Origin: an uncultured Ruminococcus sp.
GTDB lineage: Bacteria > Bacillota > Clostridia > Oscillospirales > Acutalibacteraceae
Length of the DNA: 9,619 nucleotides
Reading direction: 5' to 3'
Assembly (NCBI GenBank): GCA_902803035.1
Contig: CADCON010000092.1
Span: forward strand, 1-9,619
Under the pieces are notes generated by a model. The model was given only the letters and a program-made list of their open reading frames with translations, made no database searches and had not been told where the DNA came from. Position numbers and translations under genes: made by a program. Below are positions 1-6,652 of this stretch, piece by piece. Every line of letters begins with the position of its first letter. The stretch's first letter is position 1.

Positions 1-3
1 CGA

Positions 4-1443
4 TTATTTTTTCTTTGGAGCGACAGCCGTTGTTGTGCCGACTGCTGCGTAGTGATCGTACAGTTTGGAATATTCGATGAGCCAGCCGTCCTTGGTGTAA
101 TGATCGGCGACGCGTTTCTTGCCGATCTCGCCCATCTTTCTGCGAAGTTCAGGGCTCTTGGCGAGCGTGACAATGGCCTGCGCTATGCGGGCGACGTTCA
201 TTGTCGGAGTGACAATGCCGCAATCGCCCATATCGTCGTGATCGCCCCTGATAAGGCCCGCGCAGTCGCCGACCTGCGTGGCAATGCAGGGAATGCTGCA
301 CGCCATGGCCTCCAGCATGACGATCGGCTGGCCTTCGGAAATACTGGTGAGAATGAGCATATCCATCTTGGCCAGATAATCCTTGGGCTTGATACGGCCG
401 GTGAATTCAATGTCCTGCAGATGGTTGACTTCCACCATCTCCACGCAGTCGTTGTAATAATCGGGATCCTCGTCGGTCGGGCCCATGATCCACAGCTTCA
501 GCTCAGGCACTTCCTCCTTGGCGAAGCTGTAGGCGCTCAGCAGCGTCTTGACGTCCTTGATCGGCGTCACGCGGAGCAGCGCGCCGATGTTGATGTAGGG
601 ATCGTCCGCGTCCTTCCGGGGGAAGGATTCGTAGTCGCGGATGTTGACGCCGTTTGGAATGACCACTGTCCTTTCGGGATCGCAGCCCAGCTCCAGCTGG
701 ATTTTCTGCGCGGCCTTGAAGAGCGAGGTGATCTTGTCGGCGTAATAATACGCGCAGTCGGAAAGGCAATAGAAGTAGTGGATCCAGATGTCCTTGTAAA
801 TGCCCTGCGTCCAGCTGCTCTTGATGATTTCCTCCTCGCGCTCACGGGTGTAGATACCGTGCTCGCTGAGGATCATCGGCTTGTTGTAAAGCACCTTGCC
901 CTTGGCGGCGAGAATGCCGGAATAACCGGTTGCCACACAATGGTAGATGTCGCAGACTTCCATCGGCGTCTTGAGCACCTTGAAGAGCAGCAGGTAAAGC
1001 GAACGCGTGTTCCACAGGAAGTCGACGAAAACCGTCTGCGAATACTTATCCTTGTAGAACTCCATGACGATGTCATAGAAATCCTTGCCCATGAGCAGGC
1101 CGTTGATGGAAACGTCCTGATGCTCAAAGTAATTGAAGATTGTCACCCAGTCGACATTCTTGCCGTAGAGCAGCGACTTGAAGGCGTCCTTTTCCTTGGC
1201 ATTCATCTTGGTCTTCTTACGCACCTTGTGAACCACGTCGTCGTCGGTCAGGAAGGTGTCGTGCATGGAAACGACGTTCTGAGGAATGACGAATTTGCAT
1301 TCGCCGGCGTCAGCGCGGCTCGCCACGATGGTCTGAATGGCAAATTCGACCTTTGGCACGCCCTGTATGAGCATCTGCACCCAAGCGGAAACGCCGCCGA
1401 AGGTATAAGGATAACTTCCTTCCGCAATCAAGCAAACCTTCAT
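4..1443 (-). CDS. pelF: PelF-type GT4 glycosyltransferase for Pel-like exopolysaccharide
   Basis: This is a complete 479-residue GT-B fold glycosyltransferase with no signal peptide, so it should be cytoplasmic. PelF uses UDP-activated amino sugars to build the Pel chain, which the inner-membrane Pel proteins then export. Residues 8-22 (EGSYPYTFGGVSAWV) are the N-terminal signature of PelF. Residues 193-202 (SEHGIYTRER) match a second PelF hallmark. IPNGVNIRDY (262-271) begins the C-terminal nucleotide-sugar domain, and the GT4 EX7E motif is present as E370 and E378 within SEGQPIVMLEAMA. The length is close to the roughly 500 residues of the Pseudomonas protein. The tail ends in a short lysine run. 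The start is supported by AGGAGG at 1454-1459, about 10 nt upstream. The gene lies 95 bp after a DUF2194-like gene in the same direction and probably shares its promoter at 3381-3408. Family assignment is confident; the exact sugar is inferred from the family. Confidence 0.93.
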   Translation of the reverse strand: MKVCLIAEGSYPYTFGGVSAWVQMLIQGVPKVEFAIQTIVASRADAGECKFVIPQNVVSMHDTFLTDDDVVHKVRKKTKMNAKEKDAFKSLLYGKNVDWVTIFNYFEHQDVSINGLLMGKDFYDIVMEFYKDKYSQTVFVDFLWNTRSLYLLLFKVLKTPMEVCDIYHCVATGYSGILAAKGKVLYNKPMILSEHGIYTREREEEIIKSSWTQGIYKDIWIHYFYCLSDCAYYYADKITSLFKAAQKIQLELGCDPERTVVIPNGVNIRDYESFPRKDADDPYINIGALLRVTPIKDVKTLLSAYSFAKEEVPELKLWIMGPTDEDPDYYNDCVEMVEVNHLQDIEFTGRIKPKDYLAKMDMLILTSISEGQPIVMLEAMACSIPCIATQVGDCAGLIRGDHDDMGDCGIVTPTMNVARIAQAIVTLAKSPELRRKMGEIGKKRVADHYTKDGWLIEYSKLYDHYAAVGTTTAVAPKKK

Positions 1444-1503
1444 TGAGTTATTTCCTCCTTCATGTATGTGAAATGATTGGTTTACGGTTGGTGATTCGCC
1501 GGC

Positions 1504-1526
1504 GCGGCTTCCGGGGAGGAAACCGC
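1504..1526 (-). other. Intercistronic hairpin between the DUF2194-like gene and pelF
   Basis: On the minus strand GCGGTTTCC and GGAAGCCGC form a 9-bp stem (one T-G wobble) around a TCCCC loop. It begins just 12 bases after the stop of the upstream gene and lies about 45 bases before the pelF ribosome binding site. No T-run follows, so it is not a standard intrinsic terminator. An mRNA stability or processing element that adjusts the ratio of the two proteins is a reasonable inference. The pairing is directly visible; the function is not. Confidence 0.5.
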
Positions 1527-1538
1527 CTGCCGCCGATG

Positions 1539-3308
1539 TTATTTGTACAGCTTGATGGTGACCTCAGGCTTGAATACCTCGACCATGTAGAAGCCGTCGC
1601 TGATCTTGGTGGCTTCAAAGTTCGCCTCGTCCGGCTTGAGCTTCTTGGAGGTCTTGACAATAAAGGTCGCCCGGTCGTCGAAATTGTCGCACGTAATGGT
1701 CAGCTCGTTGTCGGTGAACTTGAACTGCGGCATCACGCAGAGGAATCTCTTGGCACGGTAGCCAGCCTGCGCGGAGGTTCTCTCGGTCAGCCATGACGTG
1801 CCTCTCTTGAGCAGGTTGAATTCCTTGGCGAGATTCTGGGAATATGTCATCCACTCATAGCTGTAGTTGCTGGTGTTGGTGATGACGTCATACATATCGA
1901 AGTAATGGGTGGAAAGGCCGATGCCGGAAGCCATATTACACGCCTTCCAGTAATCCTGGTAGCTCGGAACCACTTCCTCGCAGATAATCGGCATATTGAC
2001 CACATTGCTCTTGGCGAAGCCCAGGGGCGCCTGATAGTCGCTGCTTTCCTCGGGGACGTCGAGCTTGCTGACATAGACGGAAACCTTTCTGAGCTTGCCA
2101 AGCATATTGTTCTGCAGCGACTGGGAAATGCTGGAGGAATACTTATAGGTAAGCAGGTTGTAGCTGCCCATGTTGAACCTGAACTGGTTGAAGCTGGTGT
2201 CGAGTGCCTTGGATTCCAGCTCCTTGTCCGTGTGGATATCCGGGTGGTATCCGCCGAAGCCGAATTCGCAGCCGTACTTGCTGAACTGCTTCTTGAAGTA
2301 GGACAGCGTGGAAACATTGAAATTGGTGGATTCGCTCGCCGCGTCGGTAAGGTACGCGTAGTACAGTCCGGTGAACCGGATATCGGAATCCTTCATCATG
2401 GTAACCAGGTTCGGCCAGACCTGATCCTTGATGAACGCCTGGGAATCTCTGTTGTAGAATCTCATCATGGCGTCGCCGTTTTCATAGCTGATGAAGGGGA
2501 AGCTGTCGATGTAATACACCTTGGCGTTCACGATGGGATAGGCATAGTCCGGCTCCATGCCGCAGAGAACGGCGGTACACAGACCCATGCCGTAGCTGTG
2601 CTGAAGGAAGTCCGCGTTCAGCACGAAGATCTGGCCGTCGCCGTAGACCGTTCTCCACAGCAGCGGCACCATGGTGCTCTGATCCCTGTTGGGATCGTGG
2701 GAATATTCAAAGATGTACTTGCGGCAGGTGGCGTCGACTCTGATATCCTCCACGGTCAGCGGATAGTCGTTGCAGACGATATCGCCCTTCTGGGCAAAGA
2801 GTCCTTCAAACGCCTGGAAGCCCGCGATGTTCGCCTGACCCGTTCTGGAAACGATGCCGAGTGCTTCGCAGTAGAGGTCGTAATTATCCGAGCCTTCCTG
2901 CGGGACGGCCGCAAAGAAGATGTTGATGCCGTGCTTGACGGCATTCATCATCAGGATCATATCGCCGAGCGAGTTGAGGTCGGGGGTAGTGACGATGACC
3001 GCCTTGATGCCCTTGAAGTCGTTGGTATTGAGGGTATAGGAATTAGCGGAAACCTTGTAACCCTTTTTTGCGTACTCAAGCGACCGTTTGACGTTCTCGC
3101 AGATAACCGTATCGTTTCCCGTGACGATAAGGTATTCCTTATCGAGCTTTTCCGGGTCGGCAATATGAGCCGACGAGTCGAACTTGTCGGTAATATCATT
3201 ATTGCTGGAGGCGGAATCCGTGATGTAGTTCATCGATATCACAAGAAATATGGCAAGCATAAATACAAATGACAGCGACATAACAACGTATTCACTTCTT
3301 TTTAACAT
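1539..3308 (-). CDS. Membrane-anchored DUF2194-like protein of a Gram-positive Pel cluster
   Basis: This 589-residue protein has a basic N-terminus (MLKRSEY) and one hydrophobic segment at about residues 9-27, with no cleavage site that I recognise. It probably stays anchored with the rest outside. Residues 55-135 look like an alpha/beta domain (LIVTGND, IKAVIVTTPD, HGINIFFAA). The middle, about 260-475, resembles a NodB/polysaccharide-deacetylase-like barrel: YYIDSFPF (265-272), FTGLYYAYL (312-320) and an HxxxH motif at H355 and H359. The C-terminus, about 520-589, looks like a small beta-sandwich. The usual second aspartate after D268 is S269, so deacetylase activity is uncertain. I assign DUF2194 from size, layout and its place next to pelF, without a profile search. 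ATG is preceded by AGGAG (3317-3321) at 8-nt spacing. It is the first gene after the promoter at 3381-3408. The likely role is modification or export of the polysaccharide. Confidence 0.75.
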   Translation of the reverse strand: MLKRSEYVVMSLSFVFMLAIFLVISMNYITDSASSNNDITDKFDSSAHIADPEKLDKEYLIVTGNDTVICENVKRSLEYAKKGYKVSANSYTLNTNDFKGIKAVIVTTPDLNSLGDMILMMNAVKHGINIFFAAVPQEGSDNYDLYCEALGIVSRTGQANIAGFQAFEGLFAQKGDIVCNDYPLTVEDIRVDATCRKYIFEYSHDPNRDQSTMVPLLWRTVYGDGQIFVLNADFLQHSYGMGLCTAVLCGMEPDYAYPIVNAKVYYIDSFPFISYENGDAMMRFYNRDSQAFIKDQVWPNLVTMMKDSDIRFTGLYYAYLTDAASESTNFNVSTLSYFKKQFSKYGCEFGFGGYHPDIHTDKELESKALDTSFNQFRFNMGSYNLLTYKYSSSISQSLQNNMLGKLRKVSVYVSKLDVPEESSDYQAPLGFAKSNVVNMPIICEEVVPSYQDYWKACNMASGIGLSTHYFDMYDVITNTSNYSYEWMTYSQNLAKEFNLLKRGTSWLTERTSAQAGYRAKRFLCVMPQFKFTDNELTITCDNFDDRATFIVKTSKKLKPDEANFEATKISDGFYMVEVFKPEVTIKLYK

Positions 3309-3340
3309 AGACAGAGCTCCTATCTTTGATAAAATATTGA

Positions 3341-3368
3341 TGAATTAGTCGGGCCGGGGCGCAATTCA
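3341..3368 (-). promoter_or_regulatory. Inverted repeat in the predicted pel leader (operator or hairpin candidate)
   Basis: TGAATT (3341-3346) and AATTCA (3363-3368) are perfect inverted 6-mers around a 16-bp GC-rich core. They lie roughly 6 to 33 bases downstream of the transcription start expected from the promoter at 3381-3408. The site could bind a dimeric repressor just after the start, or fold as an RNA stem. Six-base arms can arise by chance in AT-rich DNA, so confidence is low. Confidence 0.3.
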
Positions 3369-3380
3369 CCTATCGTTAAT

Positions 3381-3408
3381 ATTATAGCACTAAAAAATTC
3401 TCAGTCAA
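3381..3408 (-). promoter_or_regulatory. Sigma-A-type promoter for the DUF2194-pelF operon
   Basis: Read on the minus strand, TTGACT (3408-3403, five of six matches to the -35 consensus) is followed by a 16-nt spacer and a perfect TATAAT (3386-3381). The expected start point is near 3374, giving a leader of about 65 nt before the ATG at 3308. It is downstream of the trk terminator and upstream of the first pel gene, exactly where an independent promoter is needed. The flanks are AT-rich. Confidence 0.8.
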
Positions 3409-3493
3409 CTATTAATTTTATATAAATTATGTATAGGGAAGATTGAAGCAGATATGACCAAGGTTTGAATTATTTGATAACAGTAAAATTCGC

Positions 3494-3528
3494 AAAAAAA
3501 TCCTCCGTCAAAAAGGCGGAGGATTTTT
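3494..3528 (-). terminator. Rho-independent terminator after trkH
   Basis: Minus-strand reading gives a 7-bp GC-rich stem (TCCTCCG with CGGAGGA) closing a loop of about 9 nt, followed by a run of seven T residues. Flanking A and T tracts extend the pairing to about 12 bp. It lies about 200 bases downstream of the trkH stop with no convincing gene between. The sequence is nearly symmetrical and could also act on the plus strand, but no plus-strand gene precedes it. Confidence 0.88.
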
Positions 3529-3634
3529 GCTATTATGAACGATTTTTTAACCAAGAATTGTCCGCTTGCCACAAATAGAATGAACAAACTGTAAACAATC
3601 AGGGCTATCCGAAGCGGATTTTCACTTGATTTCA

Positions 3635-3658
3635 CCGCCGGCATACCCCTTCCGGCGG
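3635..3658. other. GC-rich hairpin just downstream of trkH
   Basis: CCGCCGG (3635-3641) and CCGGCGG (3652-3658) form a perfect 7-bp stem with a 10-nt loop, about 75 bases after the trkH stop. No T-run follows on the minus strand, so it is not a canonical terminator. It may protect the 3' end of the trk transcript, with the true terminator at 3494-3528 following. Function is inferred. Confidence 0.4.
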
Positions 3659-3731
3659 GGTGGCGAAACAGGTATTTGGCATTTTGCATATTTTTAAGGT
3701 TTAAATTTCGTCACGGAGAAGCCGCCGAAGC

Positions 3732-5174
3732 TCACGCTTTTTTCCATGTTCTGGGCATAAAGGCAATCAGCACAGGGAATATCTCCAGTCGTCCGGCCAG
3801 CATATCAAAAATCAGAACGAATTTCGACAGCGGGGTGAATTCCGAAAAGTTGCCGTAGGGGCCGATTGCGCCGATACCGGGGCCCATATTGTTGAGAGCC
3901 GTGAGAGCCGCGGAAAAGGACACGTCAAAGCCGTATTTGTCCATCGAGATGAAAAGCGTGGACACAAGAAGGATCACCATATATATAATGAAAAAGGAGC
4001 CCTGCGTCATGATCTGTTCGCTGTCCACCGACTGTCCTTCCAGCTTGACGGTCGCCACCACCTTGGGATTGAGCTGGCGGCGCATTTCCCTGAGTCCCGA
4101 CCGGAGAAGGATAATGACACGGGCGACCTTCAGACCGCCGCCGGTGGAGCCGGCGCACGCGCCGCAGAACATCAGCAGGATCAGAATGGTCTGCGAGAAA
4201 CCCGGCCACTGGGTGAAATCGGAATTGCCGAAGCCGGTGGAGCTGGAGAGCGACGCCACCGTGAATCCCGCGTACCGCAGCGCCCTGGAGAAGGAATTGT
4301 ACATCGGCGCGATATTGAAGGTCACCATGAGCGTGCTGAAGAGATAGATGCCGAAAAAGACCTTGATCTCGACATTTTTCAGCACGTCGGAGAACCGCCT
4401 GATGAGGAGAAGGTAGAAAAGGTTGAAATTGATGCTGAAAATCAGCATGAACGCGGTAATGACCACCTCGACCCAGACGTTGTGGTAGCCGCCGATGCCG
4501 TCATTGAGCACCGAAAAGCCGCCCGTTCCGGCCGTTGCGAAGGCATTGGCCACGCAGTCGAACCAGCGCATTCCGGTCAGCCGGAGCATGACCGCTTCAA
4601 GAACCGTGAAGAAAATATAGATGCCGTACAGAATGCGGGCGGTGAGCTGCGTTTTGGCGACCAGCTTGCCCACGGAGGGGCCGGGGACCTCGGCGCGCAT
4701 GATGTACATGGACTGCGCGCTGCCCGCGGGAAGAATGGCAAGGGCAAAGACCAGAACGCCCATGCCGCCGATCCAATGGGTAAAGCTGCGCCACAGCTTC
4801 AGACTCATGGGGAACGATTCGATGTCGGGAACAAGCGTGGAGCCGGTAGTAGTAAAGCCGGACACCGTTTCAAACAGCGCGTCGGTAAAGGAGGGGATCT
4901 GTCCGCCGATCACAAAGGGAAGCGCGCCGAACGCGGAGAGAAGGACCCACGCCAGCGCGACGATCACGAATCCCTCGCGGGCGTAGATGGTCTGGTTCTT
5001 CGGCTTGAATCCCGTGAGGATATAGCCCATGATGCCGAGCGGGAGCATGACCGCGAGCAGCGGAATAGTGCCTTCATCGAGATAATAGAGCGACGCCAGC
5101 AGCGGAAGCCCCATCAATGCCGCGCCGAGCTTCATGATCTGCCCGATGACATATCTTATCATATGATAATTCAT
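3732..5174 (-). CDS. trkH: TrkH-family potassium uptake pore protein
   Basis: This 480-residue polytopic membrane protein of the TrkH/TrkG/KtrB superfamily carries K+ across the cytoplasmic membrane together with its TrkA regulator. Hydrophobic helices run along nearly the whole length. All four pore-loop filter segments are visible: SGFTTTGS (105-112), ATAGTGGF (213-220), SSSTGFGN (310-317) and NNMGPGIG (428-435). STGGGLKV (343-350) and the C-terminal GRLEIFPVL (461-469) are further family signatures, so the protein is intact. The length matches clostridial TrkH. The ATG at 5174 follows a GGCGGTGG-type ribosome binding site in the 12-bp gap after trkA, so the two are almost certainly co-transcribed and translated from neighbouring sites. 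A second in-frame ATG at codon 5 is possible but less well placed. The transcript should end at the terminator 3494-3528. Whether K+ enters with H+ or Na+ cannot be read from the sequence. Confidence 0.96.
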   Translation of the reverse strand: MNYHMIRYVIGQIMKLGAALMGLPLLASLYYLDEGTIPLLAVMLPLGIMGYILTGFKPKNQTIYAREGFVIVALAWVLLSAFGALPFVIGGQIPSFTDALFETVSGFTTTGSTLVPDIESFPMSLKLWRSFTHWIGGMGVLVFALAILPAGSAQSMYIMRAEVPGPSVGKLVAKTQLTARILYGIYIFFTVLEAVMLRLTGMRWFDCVANAFATAGTGGFSVLNDGIGGYHNVWVEVVITAFMLIFSINFNLFYLLLIRRFSDVLKNVEIKVFFGIYLFSTLMVTFNIAPMYNSFSRALRYAGFTVASLSSSTGFGNSDFTQWPGFSQTILILLMFCGACAGSTGGGLKVARVIILLRSGLREMRRQLNPKVVATVKLEGQSVDSEQIMTQGSFFIIYMVILLVSTLFISMDKYGFDVSFSAALTALNNMGPGIGAIGPYGNFSEFTPLSKFVLIFDMLAGRLEIFPVLIAFMPRTWKKA

Positions 5175-5186
5175 ACTTCCACCGCC

Positions 5187-6539
5187 TTATTCCACTATGT
5201 CAGCAAGGGTGCGGAGGCTTTCGATGGAGGTGACCACGATCACGGTATCGCCGGCTTCCAGGCAATCGCCGCCGCGCGGGAAGATGATTTTGTTGCGGCG
5301 GATAATGCAGGCGATGATGAGATTCTTCCTGAGTCTGAGATCGCGGAAGGTCACGCCGATGTAGTCAAAATCATTCGGCACCCCGAATTCCAACGCCTCC
5401 GCCTTGCCGTCGACAATGCGGTAAAGCGTGCGGACGCCGGTGCCCTCGGAATTATGCAGGGCGCGGACATAGCTGAGTATGCGGTCGGTGGCAAGCTCCT
5501 GCGCCGAAATGACCGATTCCAGGCCGATGCTGCTGAGAACGTCGGTGGAAATGCGGCTCGCCTTGGTGACCACCTTGCTGATCTTCTGGGAGGCGGCATA
5601 CATGGAAATGATGGCGTTCTCCTCGTCGCGTCCCATCAGAGCGACAAACGCGTCCTGATGATCCAGCCCCTGCTCATTGAGAAGCTCTCTCTCGGTGGCG
5701 TCGCCGCAGATAATCTCCGCGCCGGGCAGGATATCGCCCAATTCGATGGCGCGGACCTCCTTTTTTTCCAACACCTTGACGGTATGGCCCGATTCGCTGA
5801 GCTGGCGGGCGAGATAATAGCCCACGTTGCCGCCGCCGGCGATCATGACCCGTTTGGTGCGGGTGCGGTAGAGACCGAGCTTCTTCATGAAATTGACCAG
5901 CTCGGGGCGGGAAGCGGTCACGCTGATGCGGTCGCCCTGCTTGATGATGAAATTGCCGTCGGGAATGATCGCCTGATCCCCCCGTTTGACCGCGCACACC
6001 AGAACGCTCACGCGGTACTTCTCATGAATGATGTGAATCGGCTTGCCGATCAGGTCATTCCCCTCGGAGATCATGATCTCGGCAAGCTCCACTCTGCCGT
6101 TGGCAAACGGCTCCAGCTTGATTGCCGAGGGAAAGCGCAGGATTCTGGCGATTTCATTGGCGGCGAGATACTCCGGATTGACCAGCATACTGATGCCGAA
6201 TCCGGTCCGCATGAAATCGAGCTGCTTGGAATATTCCGGCGTGCGTACGCGGGCGATGGAATGACGGCACCCCATCTTCTTGGCGACCATGCAGCAGAGA
6301 ATATTCAGCTCGTCGGTCTGAGTGACCGAAACAAGCAGGTCCGCCTTGTCGACGCCCGCCTGCTTCTGAATGTCGTAGCACGCGCCGTTGCCGCAGATGC
6401 CGTTGACATCGAATGCGTTGATGAGATCCTCGACCACCTGCGGGTCCTTGTCGATCACCACCACGTCATGATTTTCCCTGGAAAGCTGTCTGGTCAGCGC
6501 GCGTCCGACCTTGCCGCTGCCCACGATGATAATGTTCAT
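5187..6539 (-). CDS. trkA: TrkA, NAD-binding regulatory subunit of Trk potassium uptake
   Basis: This 450-residue cytoplasmic protein has two tandem RCK modules, the usual full-length TrkA layout. The first Rossmann domain starts at residue 1 with GSGKVG (7-12) and an acidic D30 at the end of the second strand, where NAD(H) ribose is normally bound. The first RCK_C domain spans about 140-222. The second Rossmann domain carries GGGNVG (235-240) and E258, and the second RCK_C domain spans about 370-448. TrkA docks under TrkH and gates it in response to nucleotides. In Firmicutes some RCK_C domains also bind c-di-AMP, which cannot be judged here. The ATG follows AGGAAGG by about 7 nt. trkH starts 12 bp after the stop. 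A promoter-like site (6587-6615) and a possible leader ORF (6536-6595) lie upstream. Both nucleotide sites look intact. Confidence 0.95.
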   Translation of the reverse strand: MNIIIVGSGKVGRALTRQLSRENHDVVVIDKDPQVVEDLINAFDVNGICGNGACYDIQKQAGVDKADLLVSVTQTDELNILCCMVAKKMGCRHSIARVRTPEYSKQLDFMRTGFGISMLVNPEYLAANEIARILRFPSAIKLEPFANGRVELAEIMISEGNDLIGKPIHIIHEKYRVSVLVCAVKRGDQAIIPDGNFIIKQGDRISVTASRPELVNFMKKLGLYRTRTKRVMIAGGGNVGYYLARQLSESGHTVKVLEKKEVRAIELGDILPGAEIICGDATERELLNEQGLDHQDAFVALMGRDEENAIISMYAASQKISKVVTKASRISTDVLSSIGLESVISAQELATDRILSYVRALHNSEGTGVRTLYRIVDGKAEALEFGVPNDFDYIGVTFRDLRLRKNLIIACIIRRNKIIFPRGGDCLEAGDTVIVVTSIESLRTLADIVE

Positions 6540-6595
6540 ACATTTCCTTCCTTACGATCAGATGATAAAAGTATATGCCATTCAATACTATACAT
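6536..6595 (-). CDS. Possible 19-residue leader peptide overlapping the trkA start
   Basis: An ATG at 6595 is preceded by GGAGGA (6602-6607) at an ideal 6-nt spacing and opens a 19-codon frame, MYSIEWHILLSSDRKEGNV. Its TGA overlaps the trkA ATG in an ATGA arrangement, the classic geometry for translational coupling. The frame includes an isoleucine/leucine/serine stretch but no clear run of one regulatory amino acid. Against it, the promoter-like site at 6587-6615 would start transcription downstream of this ATG, so the leader is translated only if RNA enters from further upstream, for example from the Sel1-repeat gene. I do not recognise the peptide. Confidence 0.25.
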   Translation of the reverse strand: MYSIEWHILLSSDRKEGNV

Positions 6596-6615
6596 GATGC
6601 TTCCTCCGTTTGCAA
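6587..6615 (-). promoter_or_regulatory. Candidate sigma-A promoter for trkA-trkH
   Basis: On the minus strand TTGCAA (6615-6610, four of six -35 matches) and TATAGT (6592-6587, five of six -10 matches) are separated by exactly 17 nt. The start would lie near 6580, leaving a leader of about 40 nt that contains the trkA ribosome binding site. The GGAGGA motif lies in the spacer, so the site overlaps the possible leader ORF signals. A second TATACT at 6575-6570 lacks a good -35. Confidence 0.5.
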
Positions 6616-6619
6616 TAGC

Positions 6620-6649
6620 CCGGACGGAATTGTCCCCCCGGCAGTCCGG
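6620..6649 (-). other. Hairpin immediately after the Sel1-repeat gene
   Basis: CCGGAC (6620-6625) and GTCCGG (6644-6649) form a perfect 6-bp stem with an 18-nt loop, starting 3 bases after the stop of the Sel1-repeat gene. No T-run follows on the minus strand, so termination would be weak at best and some transcripts may continue into trkA. Confidence 0.35.
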
Positions 6650-6652
6650 AGG

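Larger units (their letters stand above)
3309..3731. other. 423-bp intergenic region separating the trk and pel transcription units
   Basis: This AT-rich stretch lies between the trkH stop and the DUF2194-like gene start. In minus-strand order it holds a GC-rich hairpin (3635-3658), an intrinsic terminator (3494-3528), a strong promoter (3381-3408), an inverted repeat in the predicted leader (3341-3368) and the ribosome binding site (3317-3321). About 3409-3493 is AT-rich with nothing further that I can assign. The predicted leader is only about 65 nt, too short for a c-di-GMP-I (GEMM) riboswitch, and I see none of that motif. Confidence 0.75.

Noticed and set aside
52..1446. A 464-codon plus-strand frame opposite pelF
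   Set aside because: It is antisense to an intact pelF in the codon-matched register and has no recognisable domain.
1905..3272. A 455-codon plus-strand frame opposite the DUF2194-like gene
   Set aside because: It shows the same codon-register artefact as the other antisense frames, with no family motifs and no separate promoter or terminator.
3309..3380. c-di-GMP riboswitch in the pel leader
   Set aside because: The leader is about 65 nt, and I find none of the conserved GEMM helices or tetraloop features.
3405..3689. A 94-codon minus-strand frame after trkH with a hydrophobic stretch (RIALIVYSLFILFVASG)
   Set aside because: It runs straight through the intrinsic terminator at 3494-3528 and into the pel promoter, and the ATG at 3689 lacks a ribosome binding site. 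An internal ATG near 3644 has a GGAAGGGG too close to it. It could be a gene remnant, but I cannot support it as a gene.
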